Both the position numbers and the translations under genes were made by a program. 64,000 nt of DNA from Epiperipatus broadwayi (Eukaryota > Onychophora > Udeonychophora > Euonychophora > Peripatidae): NCBI GenBank assembly GCA_028023455.1, contig JAQFVV010000030.1:1878501-1942500 (forward strand), in the 5' to 3' direction. Of this stretch, positions 23,935 to 36,686 are shown piece by piece. Each line of letters starts with the position of its first letter. Positions within the stretch are counted from its first letter, which is position 1. The notes under the pieces are model-generated. The model did not search any database and was not told where the DNA came from. It was given only the letters and a program-made list of their open reading frames with translations.

Positions 23935-25660
23935 CAGTTTAATATACATTTGAGAAAAATCCAAAGTTTAAATAAAAATGAGAACATGCAAACAAAATAG
24001 GATTGCATTTTGACTAACAGAAGATATTAATTTTAAAGCTATAATATATTTAATAGATTCAGCACAGAAAGTAATAATTGATTATTGAGGTGTAAGATAT
24101 GTGTTAGCAGAACTAGAGAGACAAAATCTATTAAGATAGATAATATTAACAGTCAATATCCTTAATTTTTAAAAATATTCCAATAAATTTAAGCTAAGAC
24201 TTGAAAATTGTGTAAAAATATTAACATACCTCAATTAGATTAATAAGAAGATAATTTATTTTCTACTAAGAACAGCTACACAGAGTATATTTTCATGTAA
24301 ATCAAGTATAAAAAAGGAAGAAATATGAAAATATTTTAAATGGTTTATTTAGAAGAATGGTAATATTTGAAATTTTGTAAAATTTTATGTAAAGAAAAAA
24401 TAATAATAATAAAAGAAATATAATTGTGAGTTGTCGAAGAAAGCTATAAAAGAGAACAAATGTTTCAAAAGTATAATATAATATTTGGGTGTTAAAAGAA
24501 AAGTTGTTCAGACATAAGAAAATAGGACATTATTACTAAAAATAATATGTGAAAAAGTTCTATTAAGAATTACATAGTGATACAGAATTAAAAAGAAACT
24601 AATATGATAGAGATATTTTAGCAAGCATTTATTCATAACCACTTTCAATAAACATATAAATAATTATTAATCATTTTTCATTAGCTTAGAAATTATTAGA
24701 CTTTATTTAATTTTAGATATAGATTTTAAATTTAATAAAGCTTAAAAACATATATTTTTATATAGGTTCATAATAATCTTCATATTTTAATCTATCTCCT
24801 TTTTTGTCTCATGCTTATTTTTCACCTAATGTCTGCAACCATATTTATGAAATATAAGGATTATGTATAAACCTCAACAAAAGATTATGAAATAACAATT
24901 AATACAATGATGTTCTTTTAAAATGATGATTAAGTTAGTCTATACACATATATCAGTTTCATGAGAGTATTTGACATATAGGCAGATTAATTTTTTTTTA
25001 TATAAGAGTTGTTAAATATTTATTTGAATAATTAAAGTAGCAAATGTATGTGAACTTTAAAATTATAATTAATAATCACAAAAATTTACCTGTCTAATTT
25101 TATTAGTTCTATTAATAAATTCTATTTATATTGTAGACTTTTCCCTCAATTTTCATTCTGTATACTCATTATGTTCTAGCATGACTGATAATTTTTGAGG
25201 CAAATAAAAAGCTGGAAACAAAATTTAATGGCACATTTCTCGTATAGGTTGATTGTCTTTGTCAGCAACATAAAGAAGAAGGGAATGTTTTCAGAAAAAT
25301 ATGGGCATGAATCAAAGATTTTCTAATTCTCTAACCAATCAGATTATGACATAGCAGTTAATTTAATATATGTGTACATATAACATCTCGGCTAGCTGTT
25401 TCCTAATAAGCAACTGGAAGAATGCTATTAATTCTATAACTTTAAAATTCTCTCTATTCAAATTCAAATAAAACTGCCAATATAAGTTTTTTTTTTTTTT
25501 TGTCTTTTATATGAGACTGTGTTTTGAAAATACCTTTGTGCCATTGAGAAAATATTATTGTTTATAATTGTTTTTCTATTTCCAAATTCCTTAATTGATT
25601 CATGTATTCATTACCTGCCATATGGTAATCTCTATTCAAAGATGTTTATGCATTCTTATC
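23935..25660. other. Anonymous AT-rich DNA
   Basis: No gene or repeat recognised. Confidence 0.5.
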
Positions 25661-25671
25661 TTCTTTTTTCC

Positions 25672-25751
25672 TCATGTGTCAAAGCATCGGCCGGGAAGCG
25701 AACCTGTAAACTCGGGACAACTGCTTGTCAGGCAGCTGTGCTGACCACTGG
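25672..25751 (-). mobile_element. tRNA-derived SINE, copy 1
   Basis: On the minus strand it reads GTCAGCACAGCTGCCTGACA, then AGGTTCGCTTCCCGGCCGATG, then GACACATGAG and an A-rich tail. The GGTTCG box and overall layout match four other copies (38181, 46241, 58430, 61951). A short ORF across it (25558-25773) is spurious. Confidence 0.7.
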
Positions 25752-26740
25752 TTTACATAAAAATACATTTTAAAAGTATCTTTAAACAAACCTTTTTTAT
25801 TTTTTTAAATTGAAAACTATTTAAATATACTTGAACAAATATAAAATTTATAACTTTGAATATAATTTTATAACTGTTTTTTAATACTTTCTTTAAAAAT
25901 TCTTCTTACCATTATTTTTTTAGTATATACACAGACAAATGCATGACACATTATCACTATACATATATCTACACTATACACATTATTTTCTCAAATCTAA
26001 TTTAAAATGTGTATGAACTTATACTCTATATAAGCAAACATATATTTTTAATACTAGTATTTGTACATCTGAATGTTGTTTTATAGTATTTTAATTTAAA
26101 TATTTATTAACTTTAGATTCATACACATAAATCAATTAGTACCACATACTAATGTTCAAAGAAAAAAACTGATTGATAAGTTACATATTTCAGACAGAAA
26201 ATATAAATAATAAAAACATTTATGTCAAGAACTGTATTAAATAAAATACTATATTTAAATTCCAAAATGCTATTCTTATGACAGGAATTAATAATTAAAG
26301 TCATGGAAATAAATAACATTTCAACATAAGGACAAATGCAAATCTATAAGAAATTAAATGTAAAAACATATATTGCCAGTGTGAACTGTATTAAATCTTT
26401 AGTTATATACTTTTTATATGATTCCATCTGAATAAATTGTACAATAAAATGTGGAATGTATATGACATTTCAAAAAAGTATTCATTTGTAAAAAAAAAAA
26501 AAATGCAAATATATACAAGCATTTTATAGCAATTTTTTATAAAATACTGAGAAATAATATATCACATTTAGGAAGTATAATAAAAATAAAATTATTTAAA
26601 ATACTATAGATAAATATTCTTCAGAACATGAGAATATCCTGTATTTATATCTTGATAGACCAAGTGCTAATATCTTTTTATAAACAGTAATTCATTGCAT
26701 AATGACAATTCATAAACATTGATCATTTCTAAAACATTTG
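25752..26740. other. Anonymous AT-rich DNA
   Basis: No gene or repeat recognised. Confidence 0.5.
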
Positions 26741-27330
26741 ATATTTGGATGTGCTGAAACAATTATTAAAGCCAGCTAATTTAATTGTAAGCATCTTAAT
26801 AAAGATTTTGTATACAACTGATAGATTAATGCATCTGTAATTTCTAACATCTTTATTACCTGTCTTAAATATCAATATTATAACTGAAGTCTTCAAATCA
26901 CCTGATATATCTTAATTATTTAGATATTTGGTATATAATTACGCCTAATAATTTTTCTATTTCTTTATTTATGTTTTTGAGATATCAATAATAATTCTCT
27001 TACTTCCAAAAGCTCTTCCAGCCACGTCTTATCTCTTCATTTAAAATACTTGTTAATTCAGATGTAATTGTAAAGATTTTTTTTTGTAAAAATCTTTCTT
27101 ACATTTTGTGATGTCATCCCTCTTTTTAATAATAGTTCTATTTTTTCATCTTATTAATAAAACAACTTACTATCTATTATCAAAATGTTGTATTATACTT
27201 TTAAGCCTTTTATTTTCTTCTATAGCTTTTCTTGCCCAGAGTTATAATTTCTGATATTATTTTTCAAACGATTTACAGAATTCCAGATATTCAATTCTTC
27301 TTAACGAATTTTTCTTAAATATTTTTATAT
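26741..27330 (-). mobile_element. Degraded RTE-type LINE fragment (RT N-terminal part)
   Basis: The plus strand at 26800-26960 follows the RTE copy at 63735-63870 closely (TTGTATACAACTGATAGATT... and AATTTCTAACATCTTTATTACC). The part at 27060-27330 matches 42826-43100. Read on the minus strand it covers the region upstream of, and just into, the RT domain. Indels break all frames. Confidence 0.7.
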
Positions 27331-27545
27331 ATATTATAATGGGACGATCCTTTTCAGGACTCGAGGAAGTCACATCTAACAATAGTCGGACTTTGAGTCT
27401 TCTTATAGAATGCCATGGATGATGTGATTTAAAATATAATCCAATCCACTCCTCTATTAATAACCTCGTTACTCTCGGAATTTAAGCTCAGAGTAGAAAT
27501 TGCAATCGACTCTCTTCAGGCATTTCCACAAATATCCCATAGTAA
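27331..27545. other. GC-richer block of unknown origin
   Basis: About 200 bp with more C/G and CpG than its surroundings, from GGGACGATCCTTTTCAGGAC onward. It adjoins the RTE fragment. No ORF or family was recognised; it could be an unassigned SINE or a DNA-transposon end. Confidence 0.3.
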
Positions 27546-30500
27546 TAATAAATTTAGGATAAGCTATATATAACTTCTTTATGAATATTAAATCGCTAAG
27601 TTGATTTAACATATATATGCATGAGTATGTATATTTATAATTATGGGTTTTATAAAATGACTAAATAAAATAAACAAAGGAGACCTGTTTAATTTTAAAA
27701 TCAAGTTTAACACAATTTAATCTGTAACAAAAACAAAAATATTATCACATAAAAATATTAAAATTTAGAATCATAATCTGTGCTTTCATTTAAATACAAT
27801 AATAAACTATTTAACATTCAGAAAAAAAAAACATAATGTAATCATTTACATATATATATAATTTAAAATCATGTGTATAATAAATAATACACATGATACA
27901 TTATAAATCTATGTATTGTCATTAAAATGATTCAGTGTGTGTTATATGCCTATATAAGATAACATCCATTCACACTAGATTAATAATAGAATGTATTCTG
28001 ATATTAGTTATGTATGTTTAAAAAGAAATTATGTTAATTGTCATGTAAAATTCAATTTGGAATATAATAAAACTTACTTCCAAATTGAAATAATTTAAAA
28101 ACTTTTACCTTAGTCAGCCATCATTTTCATCAGAGTATATATCAAAATATCAACATCTAAATTTTATTAAATAAATAAAAATAAAACTTTCATCTTATCA
28201 GTTCTCCACTTATTCTGTTAAAATCAATTTACTATATGAAATAATTGCTCCATGTAAATATAGTTATCCACAAAGGAAATCAAGCTTAAGGGTTATTAAA
28301 ATACACAATGAAGTAATCCAAGATGAGAAAGAATAATGGTTTTATACCCCTCCTTAGATGAAATAAAATGACGATGAATGATGAAACATAAAGTTCATTG
28401 ATCATCCTTCGATGAGGCAATCCAGATATTCATTCTTTTAAATATTTGCATAGTAAAATATTTAACATCTTCTTCAATATAATACTCCAATATTAAGGCA
28501 GCTTTTTAAATGAGAATTACGATGATTATACTTTAGGCATTGATTAAGTAGGAATAAATTTACATGTTCAGGTTTAAAACATCAGCAGAAATTCTTGGCA
28601 TAAATTGTCTAGCCAGAGAACATCTTTATAAATTTTTGTCTTCTTAAATATATATTTTGAAAGCTCATTTCGAAGACGTTGATAACTTTTATAACCTTGT
28701 CAATTTCAATGATTATTTTTTTATAGTTCTTTATAATATTAAGAGTAAGTAAATTAATTTGACTTGAAGCAGGTTTTAAAATATTGAATCTTCTTTTTTT
28801 TCTTAAATGTGTTCTAAATTCGAACACATTTAAATTTACAGACGTAGTTCTTACCTTGATAACTAAATAGAAGATTATTGTTATAACAATATTAGTTCGT
28901 TTTTATACTGGATTAATTTCTGCAAGCATATCACATAATCACGCTCTCTATTGTTTAACATATACAATTTGTAATGAACCCCAAACATTTATTTCTTTTG
29001 TTTCAACTGATAAAAATGCAATGTTGACTTAAGGCTTTGTCAAATATTAAGTTCTAGTTAATAATAAAAATACTATTAGTTGGAAACATTTATTTATGTG
29101 TGTGTATAAACAAATTAGAATTATTCATTTTTAGAATTATTCTTTTAATACTAACTAGATTATGTATATAGCTGATACATGAAAAGCTTAAGATAGGTGT
29201 AAGTTATTTATATCTGTTGATTCGATATAGGCACAGTTAAATTAACAAAGAAGCACAAATTATTTTAGGTGAGGCTCATATGGTACTCTCACAATAAATA
29301 TATATATATTATAACAATCGAAATGAAAGTGGAGGTTGAATCTAACCGCAAACTACGATATCTGCTCTACAAGGCACCATCTAGGCATTTAAACCTAGAA
29401 AAATTTATAGAATAGGCAGATATGCGCTGTTAAGATTCCACTTTATTTAAATATTCCGATCGTTAGCCCAAGTCACTAGCTCAGCGGAGACGCAGAGATA
29501 AAAATCTATATCTTAATTTATATCTTAAATATCAATAAATAAAAGCCACTGCCAGAAATTAACACATAAAAATATTTATTTACGCACATATAAAATAACA
29601 TTTAAATTTTGAGAAATAAATTCAACATTTTAGATTTTTCTATTAATCTTTTAATTTTACATTTAACTAAGTTTCAATGAGTTTAATATTTTATTTAGAT
29701 AGTCAAGTATGAATAGACTACATAGATCTGCATTTGAAAAGAAAATATTCTTCCCTGATTTAACCTTAGGCAACAAATTTCGCAACCAAACTGGCGCCAA
29801 TCCATCTGATACATTCATGTATTCAATGTAGCATGATACGACAACACAAAATACTATACTGTCGGGAATGGACATCTGAACAGTAAGTAGAATTAGAGAA
29901 GACATTGACTCTCCACCAACAGGGATGTTACATCTGTTGGCAAGTAGAACAATAAACAAAAAACTCCATAGGAATGGACTGCGGTCTTCTGCCGACTTAC
30001 AAACCCATTTATAGGCAAACAGAGAGTGTGTGGCATATATCTATAATCCTGCCTGTAGCGGACCTCATACTACATCTACAATTACACAAATATATCCAAT
30101 CCATTGAACCAATTCAACTACGAAATGAATAACCTAAGATTATCCTCCCTTAATATAACTTTACAAAACTACATAGCCATTCACGCCTGACTTAAATTTA
30201 ACATTTAGATACGTTCGCACAAATGCATTTTATAAAATTTGTTTTAAAATGTTGAGTACAGATCAGCTGCACAGATTCCATGGTCAAAAACATTCCAAAT
30301 TAAACACAACTGATCAAAATACAAAGTCATCGATAAACGTCACTTGCATAGGGAATATACAAATCCCATTAGCATTTATCGTAAGGTGCTTGCAGTGATA
30401 TCGTTGACATATATTCTAATCAAATGTGAAAACCACAACATTATCAACCGCTAATGAATCTATTGTAACGAGACAGCGTTACATCAATATTAAATCTTGG

Positions 30501-32021
30501 ATACATCGATAAACACACACACACCAGCAAGCAACATAAAACACTCGGAACTTTATTTCGTAATTAGTAATAGTTTTCTTTCTCTCATAAATACATTTTA
30601 TAAAACACATGGATAAAATGCAGACGGTAAAACGTCTAATTAAATGATTAAAGCCTTTAGATAATAAAATTAATAACAAAAAATAATATGCTTTCCTAAA
30701 GAATAAAAAAATAATACGCAATCCTAAAATAATAAAAATAATTATCAATCAAAATCACCACGGGGAATTAGAAATGTTTATTTTAGAAATATAATTTTAG
30801 CTAGAATAAAACTTATAGAAAAGATTTGAGGAAAAGATAAATGCTCGACTTCTAAATTTAAAATAACTTGTATTGTTCTAGTAAAACACACGCACACACG
30901 CATGCCTTCGAGGTGTGAAGGAATAAGTTGGTTGAGTGAGATTGCTAAATGAGATTGTCCCAAAATAAATATTGCCGTTAGCACAAAGAGTGAGTGAGCA
31001 GGTACCTCAAACGCGGACCTGAACGACAACTCCAAGAACAGGGAACTATGGGGGTAGATTGGATCCTAAGATATGGATCAACCCTTATAAATACTAGTCG
31101 AAACCTATTCATTATTTAATTTGGAAGATAATTAATCAATTAATTTTGGAAAGAGTTGTTTGGATTCAGTTCGATTCGATTCATTTCGATTAATACATTT
31201 TCATTATTGTTTTATTTTCCAATTCTCAGTACGCTGAATTACCACCTGTTCATTTATTCCGATGCTTATGCTTTATAGAATTGTTCTGAATTAGCTTGGT
31301 TATTCCTCAACTTTTAAAATGATCATCATGAAATTAATACCAAGAGCGTCGACTGTCATGAGGGGCTAAGAAACCCTTCAGTGACTGATCGGCGCTCCGC
31401 TACTGAAATATCTCCGAAGCTATGAAATTCTGACAACATCGCCATGTTAAGTGAATGCTCCTAATAAAAGAAATGTTCCGTGAAACACCCAAACTCGTCC
31501 AGACCAATCGACCTTCGTTGCAACCCAGACAAATCCTAGGTAAATATGTTTTTTTATTCTGTTCACTCACTCAATTAATAAACTCGTAAGGCAATCTCGA
31601 AATTAACCAACAAAAATTTACTCAAATAAATCTTAAGACTTTCCTCGTCATGATAGTTTATCTTTATTACTGAACTTTGTAAACATGAACTCTGAACTTA
31701 AGTGAAGCTAAGGAAAGATTAGATATTTACCAAATAGAAAAGAACTTTCTCGTCATTCAAATTGTGTTATGAATACTTATGATTCTCTGTGGGCGTGAAT
31801 GTATGTGCGCGTGTGTAATCAATCAATTAGTAATATTTTGTAATAAATAAATTAATAATGTTTCGTTTCATATTTAATAAACTTGTTCAATATCTTATCA
31901 AGTCGAGCATATCTCAAATCTTTTCACACACAATCAAAACCGTAGTTATTTATTCTGTGATAACTTATCTTTGAAGTAGATTTAGTCAATTTTAATTTTC
32001 ATTTAGTTATTTTATTAATTA
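27546..32021. other. Mostly anonymous DNA with some GC-richer islands
   Basis: AT-rich with islands of higher GC at about 29320-29490 and 29740-30060, and a more mixed composition from 30850 on. Short ORFs (28609-28827, 29663-29959, 30479-30748, 30778-31035) have no recognisable domain. Unique host sequence or old repeats are both possible. Confidence 0.4.
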
Positions 32022-32556
32022 TGTCACCATCGTGCCGTACGTCACGATGTTTCTTATTTCCCTTAGTTAAGATAGATTTAAGAGCGTGGGTCTATAATCA
32101 AAATAAACGCCAATAAATTATGTTATATACAATAAAGCGGGGGATGAACTTGTAAGCCTTGTGTTCGGGGCGTAAGCGAACAACCTCATAGGTCAGTGAT
32201 AACCAATAAACGATCCTTATGCCGTGATCGACTTAGTAGAAACTTTGCTGATTTTAATTAGCGGACAATGCGTCTTCTCCGGGAGGAGTCATTTTAGAAA
32301 TAAACATGCAACGACCTTGAGACACCTTATTGGTCCATGCTGGGAGTTTTGAGCTAGTGGGTGGGATTAGACTTTGAAATCGTTTTGACATGATGTAAGG
32401 TGATGCGAGTAGTTAAAATCAACTTAAATAATCGTATCTGGCGCCCCCTTATGTGGATCGTGAATAACTGTCGATGTAAGAAAAAAAATAAAGCCTTACG
32501 CTATGTCATGTTTGTTTCGAAGCCGTAATCTCGGGGGAGTAAAGGGGACAGTAACA
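32022..32556 (+). repeat. Candidate 5' LTR of a Ty3/gypsy-type element
   Basis: The segment begins TGTCACCATCG, ends GACAGTAACA and is followed at once by a primer-binding-site-like sequence. It contains an AATAAAG signal near 32488. No second copy exists in the window, so the left boundary is inferred only from the TG...CA rule. Confidence 0.5.
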
Positions 32557-32557
32557 T

Positions 32558-32578
32558 TGGCGCTTCCAACGTGAGGCT
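32558..32578 (+). promoter_or_regulatory. Primer-binding-site-like sequence
   Basis: TGGCGCTTCCAACGTGAGGCT lies one base after the LTR end. It resembles the lysine-tRNA type site TGGCGCCCAACGTGGGGC with a 2-nt difference in the middle. Its position right after a CA end supports an LTR element on the plus strand. Confidence 0.6.
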
Positions 32579-32890
32579 AGTATAAATGAAGCTTCGAAAC
32601 ATAAAGAAAAAGCAAATCTAGATACTAGCAAAAGCGGCCGAACTGGGAGAAGACGCGGAAATATTTATGTAAAAAAAAAAAAAAAAGCTTGAAAAAAAAA
32701 ATATATATAATAAACAAACGGAACAAAATCGCGGCGATGCTTAACATCGCAAACGGGTAAACAAAACATCGGAACCGGAGCAAAATAAACAAAACAAATA
32801 AAGCATAGCAGGAGATAAGGGAGCGGACGCCGATCGGTCGCTGTCACCATAAACGAATAAAATCAAAATAAAAGAAGAATTTATCACCAA

Positions 32891-33954
32891 ATGGATAACA
32901 ATATGGAAATCACGTGGGAGGAGACAGGGGAAAGCCCCATAACATTTAAGAAGGCCGAAGTGAAAGAGGAGGCCGAATCGGACATGAAAACCTTAATAAG
33001 AATGATGGGCCAGATGATGAAAGAGATGAGGGAGGGTAGAGAGGAACTCATTAGGGAGATCCGAAAGATAGCGAGGAGAGAGACCGAAGAGCCAGAGGAG
33101 GAGCAGGACAGAGAGGAAATAAAAATCACCGAGGTAGAAAATGAAATCACCTCGATGAAAATAGAAATCGACACGGCCAAGGCCGAAATAGAAGAGGTGA
33201 AAATGGAGGCAATAACAGCGAAGGCAGGGCTAGAAGACATCGCACAAAAGGTGGACGCGATGGACAAAAGAATGGAGGAAATCGAACCACAACGGAACGG
33301 ACCGGAAAAAATCATGACCGAACGATTAGAGAAGTTGGNNNNNNNNNNNNNNNNNNNNNNNNNNNTAAGTAAACGGGAGCCAAGCCAGTCGTGGGCCGAA
33401 AGGCAAGTTAAAATCGAAACCTTCAGAGCAGGCGAGAACGAGAGCCCCATCGACCACATAGAAAGCGTACGGAACCTATTTTCGGAACCCTCGAAACCAG
33501 AACGGACAAAATTGGTATTGCCAGCACGTACTTACAAGGACCGCTCGGGATTGGTGGAGGACCATCGAATTCAAACCCAGATCGTTCATGGAGTACCGTG
33601 AGGAGATACTACGGAGTTTCTGGAACACCACTAGGCAAGAAGGAATCACTTCCACATTACGAACGAGAGTACGGCTCCAAATTGGGCGAGACTATCACCC
33701 AATTTTACTACAGGCAGGTGGCCGGTCTCCAACAGCTGCCAGCATACCATATGACAGAAGAACAGATCGTCTCGATCGTAAGACATAATATGCCAACGGA
33801 CATCAGGCGGATGATGTTGAGCCGGGACGACAAGGGCATCCACGAGATGGGAAACGCCATCGCAAGATTCGAGCGAGCAGAAGGAAGGGGGAGGCAGATA
33901 GAGAGGCCCAGACCAGAGCTAGAAAGGAGGAAACTACCACCAGACCGATACTAA
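32891..33954 (+). pseudogene. Ty3/gypsy-type Gag, frameshifted and crossed by an assembly gap
   Basis: It starts MDNNMEITWEETGES, continues as a Glu/Lys-rich coiled coil to about codon 145, then reaches a 27-N gap (33339-33365). After the gap come ETFRAGENESPIDHIESV and a capsid-like core. From about 33510 the likely protein changes phase at least twice: WWRTIEFKPRSFMEYREEI lies in one frame and LGETITQFYYRQV in another (33598-33954), ending RRKLPPDRY. Trp-Trp followed by F..F and the 'LPAYHMTEEQIVSIV' helix fit gypsy-type Gag capsid folds. No zinc knuckle, protease or RT follows. GC is well above the surroundings, suggesting recent arrival. Frameshifts near the gap may be assembly errors. 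Confidence 0.65.
33339..33365. other. Assembly gap (27 N)
   Basis: Run of N inside the gag-like frame. Its true length is unknown, so the frame across it cannot be trusted. Confidence 0.99.
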
Positions 33955-34840
33955 AAAAAGGAAAAAAAAAGAGAAGAACGCTGCCGGACCCGGACTCGTA
34001 ACAGGAGCATGATTACTGGAGTACCATTAAGAAACCAACTAGTACTGTAGGAGAACGACCTCGGACCGGAAGAAACAAAAAATGTCGCATCGAACCACAC
34101 ACAAACAAGGGGGGAAGGGGGGTCAATAAACCATCGTTTCACTTAAACCAATAACTAACGCAAGAAAACTATTCACGTTAAATAAGTCAGTATTTCGAAA
34201 CCATCTTCCCGAAAGCCATTTAGATCAAGGAACATCGCCCGCCGTCAACTAAAATGTAGTAATCCAAGAAAAAAAAAAAAAAAAAAAAACACGAAGACTA
34301 ACTAGAGGAAAAGAGAGCCGGATCACGAAAAGTACACGATCACTGTTCCTTCCCTCACCATTTTCCATTGTGCTAGGAGGTACAGAGCTCGGATATTTCG
34401 TATATTTATGTTCTAGATTGTTCGCTACCTCTTACTTGTCGTTTTTCTGCAGAGGGGACGTCGAAAGGTCCATCCCCCTGCCTCCCATTAGATAGGCCGT
34501 AAGGAAAGGCCCATATAGAGTCGTAACCTTGCATCGCGGGACCTCGGAAATGTCCATCCCCATGCCACCCTTCCGCCCGGGTGCCTGTACCAGATTGGGT
34601 AAGATATACCAATTATGGCACGCCGAGCTGAGTTCGTAGAGATCGAATCCGAGCCTGACCACATAACCTGCCAATGTGTTTTCTTACGTGAGGGAAAGTC
34701 GAACCACAGGAAGTGGCCCGGAGTAAACGAGGGGAAAGTCGTGAAGTACGGTGTAAGAAAAAAAAAAAAAAAAAAAATTAAAAGTGCGAAACCTCGCATT
34801 TTGATTTTTCTATGCAACGTCTATACCCAACCTTAAATTC
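33955..34840. other. GC-rich non-coding remainder of the LTR element
   Basis: A purine run AAGGGGGGAAGGGGGG at 34107-34122 looks like a polypurine tract, but the sequence after it does not repeat the candidate 5' LTR. A(20)-like runs occur at about 34269 and 34759. A roughly 25-bp unit around GGTCCATCCCCCTGCC (34469) is partly repeated at 34551. Several overlapping ORFs on both strands (34406-34836) have no known domain. I see no pol. Confidence 0.4.
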
Positions 34841-36135
34841 CCTCACTTAAAATTTAAACAACAAATAATTTATACAATAAGAGAAAAAAAAATGGAAATG
34901 ATTTTTATCAATCGGAAAACATATAAAATTAAACATTATTAATTAATTTTAAACTTAAAAGTCAGATAGAAGTTCATAAGCTTGAACGAAAGTCCTTAGT
35001 TATTTTTAAATTTAGAGTTCATGTCAATATAGCTTACAGTAGAAGAGTCCTGGTTCCTGTTTTTAATTCCCGCGACGTCTTCATTGGAAGATAATGTTCT
35101 GGAGGTAGCATTAGCTGGTTCCCTTCTTGTATCACAGTCTTTTCATTTTATAATTTTTTTAACTAGAGAGTGTGGTATGTGCGTCCTACCACAACTCTCA
35201 AACACACCACACTGGAACTGCCAGAAAAAACTGTATTTCCCTTTTTATATTAATCCACACGGATTCAATCAACAAAACATCACTAATCCATCACTTTCGT
35301 TAGGGTCCGAGCCAAGGCTTAGTGCTTCCATTGGTCAAGCTAAAATCTCTTTATTCTCTTATCTAATTTACTCCCTGACTTTTTAATTAGATAGCTTTTG
35401 GATAATTAATAAACAATCATTTCCATTTACAGATTACAGGAATTAATTAATACCTGTTTTTATTTTTACTTACGTTATTTCTTTTTTAAACGATTTTTAT
35501 ATTTAAATCTTTTTTTATAAAAAAAATACATTCAAATACCTTTTTTTATTTATTAAAAAAAAATATTTTTAAAGTTTAGCATCTGTGCGAATATATATAC
35601 GTTTAACAAACATTTTAATTTTAGCGTTTAGTTTTTTTTTTCTTTTTAATACACTTATTTTTATATGCGAACTTAAAAGTTTTTATTTCAATTTAATGTA
35701 AAGACATATTTATATATCGTTACAATATATATATATATATTTACATGTTGGTTTGTCTCATTAAAAAAAAGTGCTGTTATAGCCCACAAAATTCAGCTAG
35801 GATTAACAGAAACCAAAGGCAGCTTTTCTAAATTGAAAAATTTTAAAACCTATTTAAAAATAGCAATATTCCAAGATATTTTAAGTAATCTAGCAATTTC
35901 TATAGAAAAGACTCTATCTGAAACAACAAATTAGAAACAAGTTACTAAACTATTAACTATAACTAAAATCCATAGAATAATTTAAAATATAATTTTGTTT
36001 TATTTTTCTGCATTTTTTAAAGTTTTATATTGCTTTTTTAATTTTATTTGTGTGTGTTTTTAAATAAATATATTTCGTTTTGTTTAATACATATATTTTG
36101 TTTATAACTAATCTTTCTTATTGCATTGCCAAATG
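34841..36135. other. Anonymous AT-rich DNA
   Basis: A small hairpin GAGAGTGTGGTA/TACCACAACTCTC lies at 35166-35199 and a (TA)n run near 35720. No gene seen. Confidence 0.4.
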
Positions 36136-36686
36136 TATATCATATAATACTAAATCATCTCTGCACTTTACTACTGTTATACAATGCTTTTTTCCACCCT
36201 CCTTTACAGATTAATCTTCTTCAGAACTTTTATATCTCCTAACTTCAACTACATATCATATAATACTAAATCAGCCATGCACTTTACTACTGTTACACAA
36301 TGCTTTATTTATGAGCCTCTTTTACAGTTTGCAGTTTCAATTGCACCAGAAATCTTCTTCAGAACTTTTATATCTCCTAATTTCAACTGCATATCATATA
36401 ATACTAAATCAGCCATGCACTTTACTACTGTTACACAATGCTTTATTCACCACCCTCTTTTATAGTTTACATTTTTGATTACCCCAACAATATTTTTCAG
36501 AACTTTTACATCTCCTAACTTCAACTGCAGTTTTGATTACCCCAGCAATCTTCTTCAGAACTTTAGGAGATATGAAAGTTCTGAAGAGATTGTGGGGAAA
36601 TTAAAACTGTAAACTGTAAAAGAGGGTGGTAAATAAAGCATTTTGTAATATTAGTAAAGTGCATGGATGATTTAGTATTATATGAT
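36136..36686. repeat. Direct plus inverted repeat cluster (about 120-bp unit)
   Basis: A unit with ATATCATATAATACTAAATC, GCACTTTACTACTGTTA and TTCAGAACTTTTATATCTCC occurs at about 36136, 36253 and 36391. An inverted, degenerate copy follows at about 36556-36686. The two ORFs over it (36184-36465 and 36563-36886) simply translate the repeat. Origin unknown. Confidence 0.7.

Noticed and set aside
34406-34836. Cluster of overlapping ORFs on both strands
   Set aside because: A GC-richer segment lowers stop frequency; no domain found and frames overlap heavily.
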